From contig NZ_LMCY01000010.1 in assembly GCF_001425685.1 (NCBI RefSeq), positions 24,688 through 73,792 on the forward strand: a DNA stretch of 49,105 nucleotides, given 5' to 3'. This DNA comes from Massilia sp. Root335 (lineage in GTDB: Bacteria; Pseudomonadota; Gammaproteobacteria; Burkholderiales; Burkholderiaceae_D). The position numbers were made by a program, and so were the translations under genes. Under the pieces are notes generated by a model, which was not told where the DNA came from, made no database searches, and saw nothing but the letters and a program-made list of their open reading frames with translations. The number at the start of each line of letters is the position of its first letter. Position 1 is the first letter of the stretch. Positions 8,701 to 16,985 of this stretch are shown here, one piece after another.

Positions 8701-11700
8701 TCCTGCTCAGCTTTGCGAATCCGTTCGCACTGTTCGCCGCCGCGCCGCTGCTGTTGCTGTGGTTCCTGTCGCCGGTCGTGGCGTGGTGGGTCAGCCTGCC
8801 GGCCGCGCGTCCCGTGCCGCACCTCTCGGGCAGCCAGCGCCGCTTCCTGCGCGTGCTGGCGCGCCGCACCTGGGCGTTCTTCGAGGACCACGTCACGGCG
8901 CAGGACAACTGGCTCCCGCCGGACAATATGCAGGAACATCCGGCGCCGGTCGTCGCGCACCGCACGTCGCCGACGAATCTGGGGCTGGCGCTGCTGGCCA
9001 ACGTCACGGCCTGGGACTTCGGCCACGCAGCGACGAGCGAACTGCTGGCGCGCACGCGCGCGACCCTGGGCACGATGGCCCGGCTGGAACGCCACCGCGG
9101 CCATTTCTACAACTGGTACGACACGCGGACGCTGGCGCCGCTGCCGCCGCAATACGTGTCGGCCGTCGACAGCGGCAACCTGGCCGGGCACCTGTTCACG
9201 CTCGCCGCCGGCCTGGAAGGCCTGGCCGACGAGCCCATCGCGTCCAGCCGCGCGCTGGACGGCATCCGCGACACGCTCGACGTCGTCGAGGAACATGCGA
9301 CACCCGCGATGCCCGCCGTACGCGAGGCGATCGCCGCGCTGCGCCAGCAGCTGACGCCCGAGCGCTGCCGCAACGCGGGCACGCTGCCGGGTCTCGCCGA
9401 GTGCCTGCAGGCGCTGGCGCGCCAGGCCGAGGCGCTGTGCACCGTCGTGCCGCTCGACGCCGACCCGCAGTTGCGCGACTGGGCCGGCAAGCTGGCGGCG
9501 CAAACGGCCGCCGCCCGGGACGACCTGCTCCTGATGGCGCCGTGGATGCGCGTCGTGCAGGAATACGTGATCGATTCGACCCTCACGCGCATCCCGACCT
9601 TGCGCGAGCTGGCCAGCTTCGGCATGAAGGCGCCCGGCGACGACCTGGCGCCGGAAGAGCGCACGCGCCAGCTGCTGCTCGCGCGCCTCGTGGCGGAAGG
9701 CTGCGTCAACGCGCGGGCGCGCCTGCAGGAGATCGCGCAGCTGGTCCGCGACGCGCGCGCGTGCGCCGACATGGATTTCCGCTTCCTGTACAACGAAGAC
9801 ACGGGCCTGCTGGCGATCGGCTACCACGTCGCCGAGCGCCGGCTGGACGCCGGCAGCTACGACCTGCTCGCGTCGGAAGCGCGCCTGGCCAGCTTCGTCG
9901 GCATCGCGCAAGGCCAGTTCCCGCAGGAGCACTGGTTCGCGCTGGGCCGCCAGCTGTGCCTCGTGCACGGCCAGCAGTTGCTGCTGTCGTGGAGCGGATC
10001 GATGTTCGAATACCTGATGCCGCTCCTGGTGATGCCGACGTACCGCGATACGCTGCTCGACCAGACCTGTCGCGGCATCGTGCGCGCCCAGGCCGAGTAT
10101 GGCCGCCGGCGCAACGTCCCGTGGGGCATCTCCGAGTCCGGCTACAACGCGGTGGACGCCGCGCTGAATTACCAGTACCGCGCGTTCGGCGTGCCCGGCA
10201 CGGGTGCGAAACGCGGCCTCGGCGAAGACCTCGTCGTCGCGCCGTACGCCACGATGATGGCGCTGATGGTCGAGCCGGAACGTGCGTGCGCCAACCTGGA
10301 ACGCATGGCGAAGCTGGGCTTCACGGGCCGCTACGGCTTCTACGAGGCCGTCGACTATACGCCGGCGCGCCTGCCGCACGGGCAGGCCTGCGCCATCGTG
10401 CGCTCGTTCATGGTGCACCACCAGGGCATGGGATTCCTCGCGCTGTCGTACCTGCTGCACGACCGGCCCATGCAGCGCCGCTTCGAGAGCGACCCGCAAT
10501 TCCGGGCCACGCTGCTGCTGTTGCAGGAGCGCGTGCCGGCCGCGGGCGCGCATGCGTCCGCGCGCGCCGACGCCGAGGAACTGCGCCTGCCGACGCCGGA
10601 CGCAGGCATGACGGCGCGCACCGTGGCGCGGCCCGATGCGGCGCCGCAGGAAGTGCAGTTGCTGTCCAACGGCCGCTACCACGTGATGGTGACGGCCGGC
10701 GGCGGCGGCTACAGCGTCTGGCGCGACCTGGCCGTCACGCGCTGGCGCGAAGACCCGACCGTCGACGACCGCGGCCACTTCTGCTACGTGCGCGACCTGG
10801 ACGACGGCGCCGTGTGGTCGAACACGTGGCAGCCCACCCTGGCGCGGCCCGAACACTACGAGGCCGTGTTCTCCGAGGCCCGCGCGGAGTTCCGCCGGCG
10901 CGACCGCGGCATCGAGCTGCACACGGAGATCGTCGTCTCGCCCGAGGACGACATCGAGCTGCGCCGCCTGCGCATCGCCAACAAGACGGGGACGACCCGC
11001 ACGATCGAGCTGACGAGCTATGCGGAGGTGGTGCTGGCGCCGGCCGCCGCCGACGCCGCGCATCCGGCGTTTTCCAAACTGTTCGTGCAGACGGAGATCC
11101 TGGCCGAGCGCGGCGCGATCCTGTGCGCGCGCCGCCCGCGCCACAAGGAAGAAGCCGTGCCGTGGCTGCTGAACCTGATGACGGTGCATGGCGAGAACGT
11201 GGACGCGTCGCTGCCCGAATTCGAAACGAGCCGCGCGGCGTTCATCGGCCGCGGCCGCGGCAATGCGCGTCCGGCCGCGCTGGAAGGACGCGCGCCGCTC
11301 GGCGGGTCGGCCGGCGCCGTGCTCGATCCGGCGGTGGCGATCCGCCGCGTCGTGCGCCTCGCCCCGCACCAGGAAGTGAGCGTCGATATCGTGCTGGGCG
11401 CGGCCGATACGCGCGAACAGGCGCTGCGCCTGATCGACAAATACCAGGACCGCCACCTGGCCGACCGCGTGTCCGAACTGGCGTGGACGCACGGCCAGGT
11501 GGTGCTGCGCCAGCTGAACGCGAGCGAGGCGGACGCCCAGCTGTATGCGCGCCTGGCCGGCAACGTGCTCCATCCGCAGGCCGCGTTGCGCGCCGACCCG
11601 GCCATCATCGCGCGCAACCAGCGCGGCCAGTCGGGCTTGTGGCCCTACGCGATCTCGGGCGACTACCCGATCGTGCTGCTGCACATGCGCGCCGCCGCCA

Positions 11701-14549
11701 ACATCGAACTGGCGCGCCAGCTGGTCCAGGCGCACGCGTGGTGGCGGCTGAAAGGGCTCGTCGTCGACCTCGTGATCTGGTGCGAGGACGGCGAGTCGAA
11801 GACGGGCGGCTACCGCCAGGCGCTGCACGACCAGATCATGAGCCTGATCGCGTCCGGCCTCGACGCGCAGTCGATCGACCGGCCGGGCGGCGTGTTCGTG
11901 CGCATGCCCGACCAGATCCCGAACGAGGACCGCGTGCTGATGCAGGCCGTGGCGCGCGTGATCCTGTCCGACGAGCATGGCGGCCTGGCCGAACAGCTGC
12001 GCCGCGCGGCCGCGCGCAAGGTCGAGCTGCCGCCGGCGTTCGTGCCGGCCTTGCCCGCGCGGCAGCACGCGCCGGCCAGGCCGGCGGCGCCCGCGCTGGT
12101 GCTGGACAACGGCATCGGCGGCTTCAGCGAGGACGGGCGCGAATACGTCATCCGCACGGGTCCGGGCCGGCCCACGCCGGCGCCGTGGGCCAACGTGCTG
12201 GCCAGCCCCATGTTCGGCAGCGTCGTGTCGGAAAGCGGCCAGGCCTACAGCTGGAACCAGAACGCCCATGAATTCCGGTTGACGCCGTGGGACAACGATC
12301 CGGTGGCCGACCGCGGCGGCGAAGTGTTTTATGTGCGCGACGAACAGACCGGCGTGTTCTGGTCGCCGACCGCGCTGCCGGCGCCGTCGGGCGGCGAGTA
12401 CGTCACGCGCCACGGCTTCGGCTACAGCGTGTTCGAGCACGCGGCGCACGGCATCCACAGCGAGCTGCTGACGTATGTGGCGCTGGACGCGCCGCTCAAG
12501 CATGTCGTCGTCAAGCTGCGCAACGACGATGCCGTCGCGCGCCGGCTGTCCGTGACCGGTTACGTGGAATGGGTGCTGGGCGACCTGCGTGCGAAATCGG
12601 CGCTGCACGTGGTGACGGAGCAGGACCCCGTCAGCGGCGCGCTGTTCGCCCGCAATGCCTACAACGCCGACTTCTCCGGCCGCGTCGCTTTCTTCCACCT
12701 CGATGCCGAGCACGTGGCCTTCACGTGCGACCGCGCCGAATTCATCGGCCGCGACCGCAGCCTGGCCGATCCGGCCGCGCTCGGACGCGCGACCCTGTCC
12801 GGCCGCGCGGGCGCCGCGCTCGATCCTTGCGCGGCGCTGCAGACCGTCGTCGAGCTGCAGCCGGGCGAGGAGCAGGAACTGGTGTTCATGCTCGGCGTCG
12901 GCGGCCGCCGCAACCTGGACGCTTCCGGCATGGTCCAGCGCCACAGCGGCGCGGCGACGGCCGCCGCCGACCTGGCGCGCGTGCGCGACTTCTGGGACGA
13001 GACGCTGGGTGCCGTGCGCATCGAGACGCCGGAACCGGAATTCGACGCGCTCGCCAATGGCTGGCTGATGTACCAGACGATCGCCTGCCGCATGTGGGCG
13101 CGCAGCGGCTATTACCAGTCGGGCGGCGCCTACGGCTTCCGCGACCAGCTGCAGGATGCGATGGCCACCGTGCACGCGCGCCCGGAACTGCTGCGCGACC
13201 ACATCCTGCTGTTCGCCGGCCACCAGTTCGTCGAAGGCGATGTGCAGCACTGGTGGCATCCGCCGACCGGGCGCGGCGTACGCACGCGCTGCTCGGACGA
13301 CTATCTGTGGCTGCCGCTCGCCGTGCATCGCTACGTCGGCGTCACCGGCGACGATTCGCTGCTGGACGAGGTCGCGCCGTTCATCGAAGGCCGCGCGCTC
13401 AAGCAGGACGAGGAATCGTGGTTCGACGTACCCGGCCAGTCGCGCGAGCAGGCCAGCATCTACGAACATTGCGTGCGCGCGCTGCGGCGCGCCCTCGCGT
13501 TCGGCCCGCACGGCCTGCCGCTGATCGGCACCTGCGACTGGAACGACGGCATGGACCGCGTCGGCAACGGCGGCCGCGGCGAGAGCGTCTGGCTCGGCTT
13601 CTTCCTGTACGACGTGCTGTGCCGCTTCGCCGACCTGGCCGACCGCCGCGGCGACTACGGTTTCTGCACCACCTGCCGCAGCGCGGCCCAGGTCCTCGCG
13701 CACAACATCGAGGACAACGCGTGGGATGGCGAATGGTATCGGCGCGCCTATTTCGACGACGGCACCCCGCTCGGCTCGCGCGACAACGACGAGTGCCGCA
13801 TCGATTCGATCGCGCAGAGCTGGGCCGTGCTGTCCGGCGCCGCCGACCGCGGACGGGCGCGCATCGCGATGGATGCCGTCGATGCGCATCTCGTGCGGCG
13901 CGACGCGGCGCTGGTCCAGCTGCTCGATCCGCCGTTCGACCAGGGCCGGCTCGACCCGGGCTATATCCGCGGCTACGTGCCGGGCGTGCGCGAGAACGGC
14001 GGCCAGTACACGCACGCCGCGATCTGGACGGCGATGGCGTTCGCGCAGCTGGGCGACACGGAACGGGCGTGGGAACTGGCACGCATGATCAACCCGCTCA
14101 ACCACGCGCGCACGGAGGCAGCCTGCGACGTGTATAAAGCCGAACCGTATGTGATGACGGCCGACGTGTATGCGGCCGCGCCGCACGTGGGACGGGGCGG
14201 CTGGAGCTGGTACACGGGGTCGGCCGGCTGGATGTACCGGCTGATCGTCGAATCCCTGCTGGGCGTGACGCGCGCGGGCGACACGCTGACGCTCGTGCCG
14301 CGCCTGCCCGCCGGCTGGGAGGGCTTCTGCCTGCACTATCGCTACCGCGGCAGCCACTACACGATCGCCGTGCGCCGCGCGGACGCGCCGCTGCTCCGGG
14401 TGGACGGCGTGGCGCAGCAGGGCAGCACGATCGCGCTGGCGGACGACGGCCGCACGCACGAGGTGGAACTGCACGTGACTTCCCGCCACGACGCGGCCGC
14501 CAGCGCGCCGCATGCGGGCAGGACGGCGTTCGAACAGATGCGGCCTTAA
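5781..14549 (+). CDS. ndvB: Cyclic beta-1,2-glucan synthase (NdvB/ChvB type)
   Basis: A 2922-residue membrane enzyme of the size and order known for cyclic beta-1,2-glucan synthases. Hydrophobic segments lie near residues 433-475, 845-885 and 963-1005. Between the first two is a glycosyltransferase region (GT84) with VITLDADTQLPRDAARAF near 642. After the membrane part comes a glycoamylase-like region (about 1030-1550, with WAFFEDHVTAQDNWLPPDN and GISESGYNAVDAALNYQYR). Two beta-sandwich GT36-type modules follow, then a C-terminal GH94 phosphorylase-like domain with TCDWNDGMD near D2586-D2589. In known enzymes these parts prime and elongate the chain, cyclise it, and set chain length. The product is a periplasmic osmoregulated glucan. 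No good ribosome site precedes either 5781 or the alternative ATG at 5826, so the start is uncertain. Confidence 0.93.
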   Translation: MVASRVSRRSVAHATMRFLLKEEKAHPPAARGLANDDAPLRAELFSAAQMAVHGRRLAARHQLSSQPGSDRLLARLADNAGVIADACAGLTLAAKAGVRLAPAAEWLLDNYYLIEEQIRLARSHLPKDYSRELPCLQDADACDSPRVYQLALELIAHGDGRLEPESLARFVAAYQEGTPLALGELWAIPIMLRLALIDNLRRIAARQADSRRQREQANRWADRMTAKADERPGDLILVVADMARDVQPMGSGFVAELTRRLQGRSGPLTQALQWIATRLADEGRTIDQAVQADVTQQATDQVSVSNTIASLRLLGSTDWREFVETMSAVEQALRGDPAGVYGRMDFATRDHYRHVVERLARASGRSETEVATEALALAAEPRTVGEGGLDARLRHVGYYLAGNGLPQLEARLNMRPGLKAALRRAARARPLLSYLGAIGAFTALFAAAAVVHALQEGAGPGLLVAIGVLGVLGASQLAQALVNLMATRLVAPAPLPRMDFSAGIPPDARAIVVVPALLYSRDNVAALVDALEVRYLANRDPHLRFCLLTDLVDAPRQEVYGDAELIEQARAAIAALNAKYDEAGPFLLLHRQRVWSEGEGAWIGRERKRGKLEDLNTFLLRGERAPFAVIEGPVDGLDEIRYVITLDADTQLPRDAARAFVAAMAHPLNHPVFSADGRRVVEGYGLLQPRVTAALPPEDASRYERLCGGEPGIDPYTRTVSDVYQDLFGEGSFTGKGIYDLEAFERVLRGRFPDDRVLSHDLLEGCYARSGLLSDAALVEACPARYSDDVSRRHRWIRGDWQLAGWLRARVPLADGRTEPNPLPPLARWKLFDNLRRSLVAPTLTVALLLCWTLLAAPAFWSAAVLAVFFLPFALGALIGLADKPHDLPLGQHLLNWAQSTRIGLGHALLNTAFLPHEASYGLDAIARAAWRMRVSKRRRLEWRASSLSRSSTDMESNWQNMWFAPAFAVGAAVLLSFANPFALFAAAPLLLLWFLSPVVAWWVSLPAARPVPHLSGSQRRFLRVLARRTWAFFEDHVTAQDNWLPPDNMQEHPAPVVAHRTSPTNLGLALLANVTAWDFGHAATSELLARTRATLGTMARLERHRGHFYNWYDTRTLAPLPPQYVSAVDSGNLAGHLFTLAAGLEGLADEPIASSRALDGIRDTLDVVEEHATPAMPAVREAIAALRQQLTPERCRNAGTLPGLAECLQALARQAEALCTVVPLDADPQLRDWAGKLAAQTAAARDDLLLMAPWMRVVQEYVIDSTLTRIPTLRELASFGMKAPGDDLAPEERTRQLLLARLVAEGCVNARARLQEIAQLVRDARACADMDFRFLYNEDTGLLAIGYHVAERRLDAGSYDLLASEARLASFVGIAQGQFPQEHWFALGRQLCLVHGQQLLLSWSGSMFEYLMPLLVMPTYRDTLLDQTCRGIVRAQAEYGRRRNVPWGISESGYNAVDAALNYQYRAFGVPGTGAKRGLGEDLVVAPYATMMALMVEPERACANLERMAKLGFTGRYGFYEAVDYTPARLPHGQACAIVRSFMVHHQGMGFLALSYLLHDRPMQRRFESDPQFRATLLLLQERVPAAGAHASARADAEELRLPTPDAGMTARTVARPDAAPQEVQLLSNGRYHVMVTAGGGGYSVWRDLAVTRWREDPTVDDRGHFCYVRDLDDGAVWSNTWQPTLARPEHYEAVFSEARAEFRRRDRGIELHTEIVVSPEDDIELRRLRIANKTGTTRTIELTSYAEVVLAPAAADAAHPAFSKLFVQTEILAERGAILCARRPRHKEEAVPWLLNLMTVHGENVDASLPEFETSRAAFIGRGRGNARPAALEGRAPLGGSAGAVLDPAVAIRRVVRLAPHQEVSVDIVLGAADTREQALRLIDKYQDRHLADRVSELAWTHGQVVLRQLNASEADAQLYARLAGNVLHPQAALRADPAIIARNQRGQSGLWPYAISGDYPIVLLHMRAAANIELARQLVQAHAWWRLKGLVVDLVIWCEDGESKTGGYRQALHDQIMSLIASGLDAQSIDRPGGVFVRMPDQIPNEDRVLMQAVARVILSDEHGGLAEQLRRAAARKVELPPAFVPALPARQHAPARPAAPALVLDNGIGGFSEDGREYVIRTGPGRPTPAPWANVLASPMFGSVVSESGQAYSWNQNAHEFRLTPWDNDPVADRGGEVFYVRDEQTGVFWSPTALPAPSGGEYVTRHGFGYSVFEHAAHGIHSELLTYVALDAPLKHVVVKLRNDDAVARRLSVTGYVEWVLGDLRAKSALHVVTEQDPVSGALFARNAYNADFSGRVAFFHLDAEHVAFTCDRAEFIGRDRSLADPAALGRATLSGRAGAALDPCAALQTVVELQPGEEQELVFMLGVGGRRNLDASGMVQRHSGAATAAADLARVRDFWDETLGAVRIETPEPEFDALANGWLMYQTIACRMWARSGYYQSGGAYGFRDQLQDAMATVHARPELLRDHILLFAGHQFVEGDVQHWWHPPTGRGVRTRCSDDYLWLPLAVHRYVGVTGDDSLLDEVAPFIEGRALKQDEESWFDVPGQSREQASIYEHCVRALRRALAFGPHGLPLIGTCDWNDGMDRVGNGGRGESVWLGFFLYDVLCRFADLADRRGDYGFCTTCRSAAQVLAHNIEDNAWDGEWYRRAYFDDGTPLGSRDNDECRIDSIAQSWAVLSGAADRGRARIAMDAVDAHLVRRDAALVQLLDPPFDQGRLDPGYIRGYVPGVRENGGQYTHAAIWTAMAFAQLGDTERAWELARMINPLNHARTEAACDVYKAEPYVMTADVYAAAPHVGRGGWSWYTGSAGWMYRLIVESLLGVTRAGDTLTLVPRLPAGWEGFCLHYRYRGSHYTIAVRRADAPLLRVDGVAQQGSTIALADDGRTHEVELHVTSRHDAAASAPHAGRTAFEQMRP

Positions 14550-14634
14550 AATTTGTCAATAAATTAATATCTATCTGACAATTTTATGAGCCTTGGATCA
14601 AGGTGGAAATGCATGCAATTGCAAAAATTGCATC
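14550..14634 (+). promoter_or_regulatory. AT-rich spacer with two dyads between glucan synthase and PHP gene
   Basis: Directly after the ndvB stop, AAAATTTGTCA pairs with TGACAATTTT (ending 14585) around an AT-rich loop and could be a weak terminator or operator. Further on, ATGCAATT (14613-14620) pairs perfectly with AATTGCAT (14626-14633) across a 5-base loop, ending one base before the start codon at 14635. In RNA the second hairpin would occupy the ribosome binding region. Confidence 0.4.
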
Positions 14635-16260
14635 ATGAAAACCTTAATCCCCACTCTTTCCCTGGTGCTGGCTGCGGCCGGCGTGTTCAACCCCGCGGCG
14701 GCCGCCACGCGCGAACACCGCGAATTCGAAGCGACCTTGCTGGCGCCGTACCGCGGCGACGCCGGCGCGCGCCCGGATGCGCGCGCGTTCGCGCTGTCGT
14801 TCGACTATCCCGGCCTGCGCGGGCGCGTCCCCGTGACGTGGCGTGTGGACCTCGTCGCGCCGTCCGGCCGCCGCGTCGCGCAGTGGCACGGGCACCTGGC
14901 GCTGACCGGCAGGCCGGTCGATGTGGTCGTGCGCTGGACCGGCAGCCTGGCCGGCCGCCGGCCCGCGCCCGGCATCTATCACGTGCGCCTGCATGCCGCC
15001 GCCGGGGGCGAGACGGCCGACCAGTCCTGGGACATCGCCGTGGGCACGCTGCCGGCACCGGCGCTGCCGGCCTTTGCGCCGCTGGCGACGGGACATGCGC
15101 GCATGATGGCCGCGCCGGCGCCGGGCGCGCTGCCGTACACGGTCTATTACGGCAACCTGCACAGCCAGACGCGCGACAGCGACGGCGGCGGCCCCGTCGC
15201 CACCTGCCACGGCGCGCAGGACCCGCAGACGGCGCCCTACGGCCCCGACGCCGCCTACCCGTACGCCCGCAACCACGGCCTGGACATCCTGATGGTCTCG
15301 GAGCACAACCACATGTACGACGGTTCGGACGGCACGAACCCGGACGCCGATCCCGTGAAAGCGAAGGCCATGTACCAGGCGGGCCTGAAAACGGCGCGCG
15401 ACTACACCGGTGCGAATCCGGGCTTCCTGGCCTTGTACGGCATGGAGTGGGGCGTGATCGGCAACGGCGGCCACCTGAACATCTTCGACAGCGACGAGCT
15501 GCTCGGCTGGGAGAAGAACGCGAAGGGCGAGCTGATCGCCGACACGGAAACGGCCAAGAGCGACTACGCCGCGCTGTATGCGCTGATGCGCCAGCGCGGC
15601 CTGACGGGCCAGTTCAATCATCCGGCGTTGACGGGCCAGTTCGCCGTGAACGGCACGCCGCTTGCGTACACGGCGGACGGCGACGCCGTCATGGCCTTGT
15701 GCGAAGTGGTCAACAGCTCCGCATTCTCGGCCAGCGAGAACGAGGGAGAAACCCGGCGCAGCAATTTCGAACAGGCCTGCAACAAGCTGCTGGAAGCGGG
15801 CTACCACGTCGCGTTCAGCAGCAACCAGGACAACCACTGCGCCAACTGGGGCGCGTCGTACAGCAACCGCAGCGCCGTCCTGATCCCGAACGGCGTGCCG
15901 CTTGATCGCGCCAGCTTTCTCGACGCCGTGCGCGCGCGCCGCGTGTTCGCCACGATGGACAAGGATGCGCAGGTGGTCTTCACCGCGAACGGACACCTGA
16001 TGGGCGAGCGCTTCGACAACACGGGAGCGCTGCGCCTGCAGGTGGCGTACGCCAGCGCGTCCGGCCGGCGGGCCGCGACGGTGGCGATCGTGGAAGGCGT
16101 CCCGGGCCGCAACGGCGACGTGAGCCAGCTGTCCGACAAGGCCGACGTCACGACCGTGCCGGCGCCCGGCGCGCATTTTTATTACGCGAAGGTCACGCAG
16201 GACGACGGCCGTGTGCTGTGGTCGGCGCCCGTGTGGATCACGCAGGCGGCGCAGCCTTAG
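14635..16260 (+). CDS. Secreted PHP-domain metal-dependent phosphoesterase-like protein
   Basis: 541 residues starting at 14635, where a standard signal peptide begins (MKTLIPTLSLVLAAAG, then an Ala-rich cleavage region ending NPAAAA). Residues to about 150 form a beta-rich N-terminal region. The catalytic part starts with YYGNLHSQTRDSDGG, equivalent to the PHP first motif, and continues with LMVSEHNHMYDGSDG and QFNHPALTGQF, both typical metal-site loops. The first motif reads HxQ rather than the usual HxH, so one metal ligand may be changed. An upstream in-frame ATG at 14593 would bury the signal peptide and is rejected. The substrate is unknown. It follows ndvB on the same strand after 85 bases and ends 4 bases inside the convergent exporter gene. 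Confidence 0.8.
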   Translation: MKTLIPTLSLVLAAAGVFNPAAAATREHREFEATLLAPYRGDAGARPDARAFALSFDYPGLRGRVPVTWRVDLVAPSGRRVAQWHGHLALTGRPVDVVVRWTGSLAGRRPAPGIYHVRLHAAAGGETADQSWDIAVGTLPAPALPAFAPLATGHARMMAAPAPGALPYTVYYGNLHSQTRDSDGGGPVATCHGAQDPQTAPYGPDAAYPYARNHGLDILMVSEHNHMYDGSDGTNPDADPVKAKAMYQAGLKTARDYTGANPGFLALYGMEWGVIGNGGHLNIFDSDELLGWEKNAKGELIADTETAKSDYAALYALMRQRGLTGQFNHPALTGQFAVNGTPLAYTADGDAVMALCEVVNSSAFSASENEGETRRSNFEQACNKLLEAGYHVAFSSNQDNHCANWGASYSNRSAVLIPNGVPLDRASFLDAVRARRVFATMDKDAQVVFTANGHLMGERFDNTGALRLQVAYASASGRRAATVAIVEGVPGRNGDVSQLSDKADVTTVPAPGAHFYYAKVTQDDGRVLWSAPVWITQAAQP

Positions 16261-16847
16261 AACCCGAGGTTGCGCCCCGCGCCGAGCAAGGTCGCGATGC
16301 CGAGTACCGCGAAGATGAGCGCGGCCAGGCCGTGCACGAGTTTCAGCGATCCCGGGTTGGCGTTGAGACGCGCGGCGATGCGGTCGCCGAAGTACACTGC
16401 CGGCACGTTCGCGATCATCATGCCGAGCGTCGTGCCGGCGACCACGGACACGGCGGCGCTGTAGCGCGCCGCCAGCGCGACGGTCGCGATCTGCGTCTTG
16501 TCGCCCATCTCGGCGACGAAGAACGCGATCGCGGTGGCGAGGAAGACGCCGAAGCGCGCCAGCGGGGGCTCGTCGTCATCGACTTCGTCCGGCACCATGA
16601 TCCAGGCGGCCATGCCGAGGAAGGCGATGCCCAGCACCCAGCGCATGACGTCGGGGCCCAGCAGCCTGCCGACGAGGGCGCCGACGGCGGCCGCGAAGGC
16701 GTGGTTGGCGATCGTCGCGACGAGGATGCCGCCGACGATCGGCAACGGACGGCGGAAGCGCGCGGCGAGCAAAAAGGCCAGCAACTGCGTCTTGTCGCCG
16801 ATTTCGGCGAGGGCGACGATACCGGTGGATACGAGGAAGGCGTCCAT
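16257..16847 (-). CDS. GDT1/TMEM165 (UPF0016) family cation exporter, probably manganese
   Basis: 196 residues made of two homologous three-helix halves. Each half carries the family signature ExGDKT: EIGDKT at residues 15-20 and EMGDKT at 113-118. The family sits in the inner membrane; its bacterial members have been linked to manganese (and in eukaryotes calcium/manganese) exchange. An acidic loop (DEVDDDE near 87-93) separates the halves. The 3' end overlaps the convergent PHP gene by four bases. I looked upstream for the manganese yybP-ykoY riboswitch that often precedes such genes and did not find a convincing one. Confidence 0.9.
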   Translation of the reverse strand: MDAFLVSTGIVALAEIGDKTQLLAFLLAARFRRPLPIVGGILVATIANHAFAAAVGALVGRLLGPDVMRWVLGIAFLGMAAWIMVPDEVDDDEPPLARFGVFLATAIAFFVAEMGDKTQIATVALAARYSAAVSVVAGTTLGMMIANVPAVYFGDRIAARLNANPGSLKLVHGLAALIFAVLGIATLLGAGRNLGF

Positions 16848-16889
16848 CTGGGAACCGCGGCGCAGCGCGGAAGGTCGAGCGGTGAAAGG

Positions 16890-16903
16890 CGGATCATAGC
16901 AGA
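16890..16903 (-). promoter_or_regulatory. Extended -10 promoter candidate for the exporter gene
   Basis: On the minus strand the bases read TGCTATGAT, an extended -10 element (TGnTATGAT), about 45 bases upstream of the start at 16847. No clear -35 box is seen, which is usual for extended -10 promoters. Confidence 0.4.
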
Positions 16904-16985
16904 GCCCCGGGCGAAAATGCTATCCTGCTCGGCGCTCCCGTCATCCGGGGTCAATCACCATTCGAGGAACCCAAGAGTGCAATCC

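Noticed and set aside
5688..14513. A 2941-codon open frame antisense to the glucan synthase gene
   Set aside because: It is a by-product of GC-rich third positions in the real gene. Its translation is Arg/Ala/Gln/His-rich with no domain, while the plus strand is a complete known enzyme.
16848..16985. Manganese (yybP-ykoY) riboswitch before the exporter gene
   Set aside because: The conserved loop sequences are not present, and the space up to the divergent gene is short.
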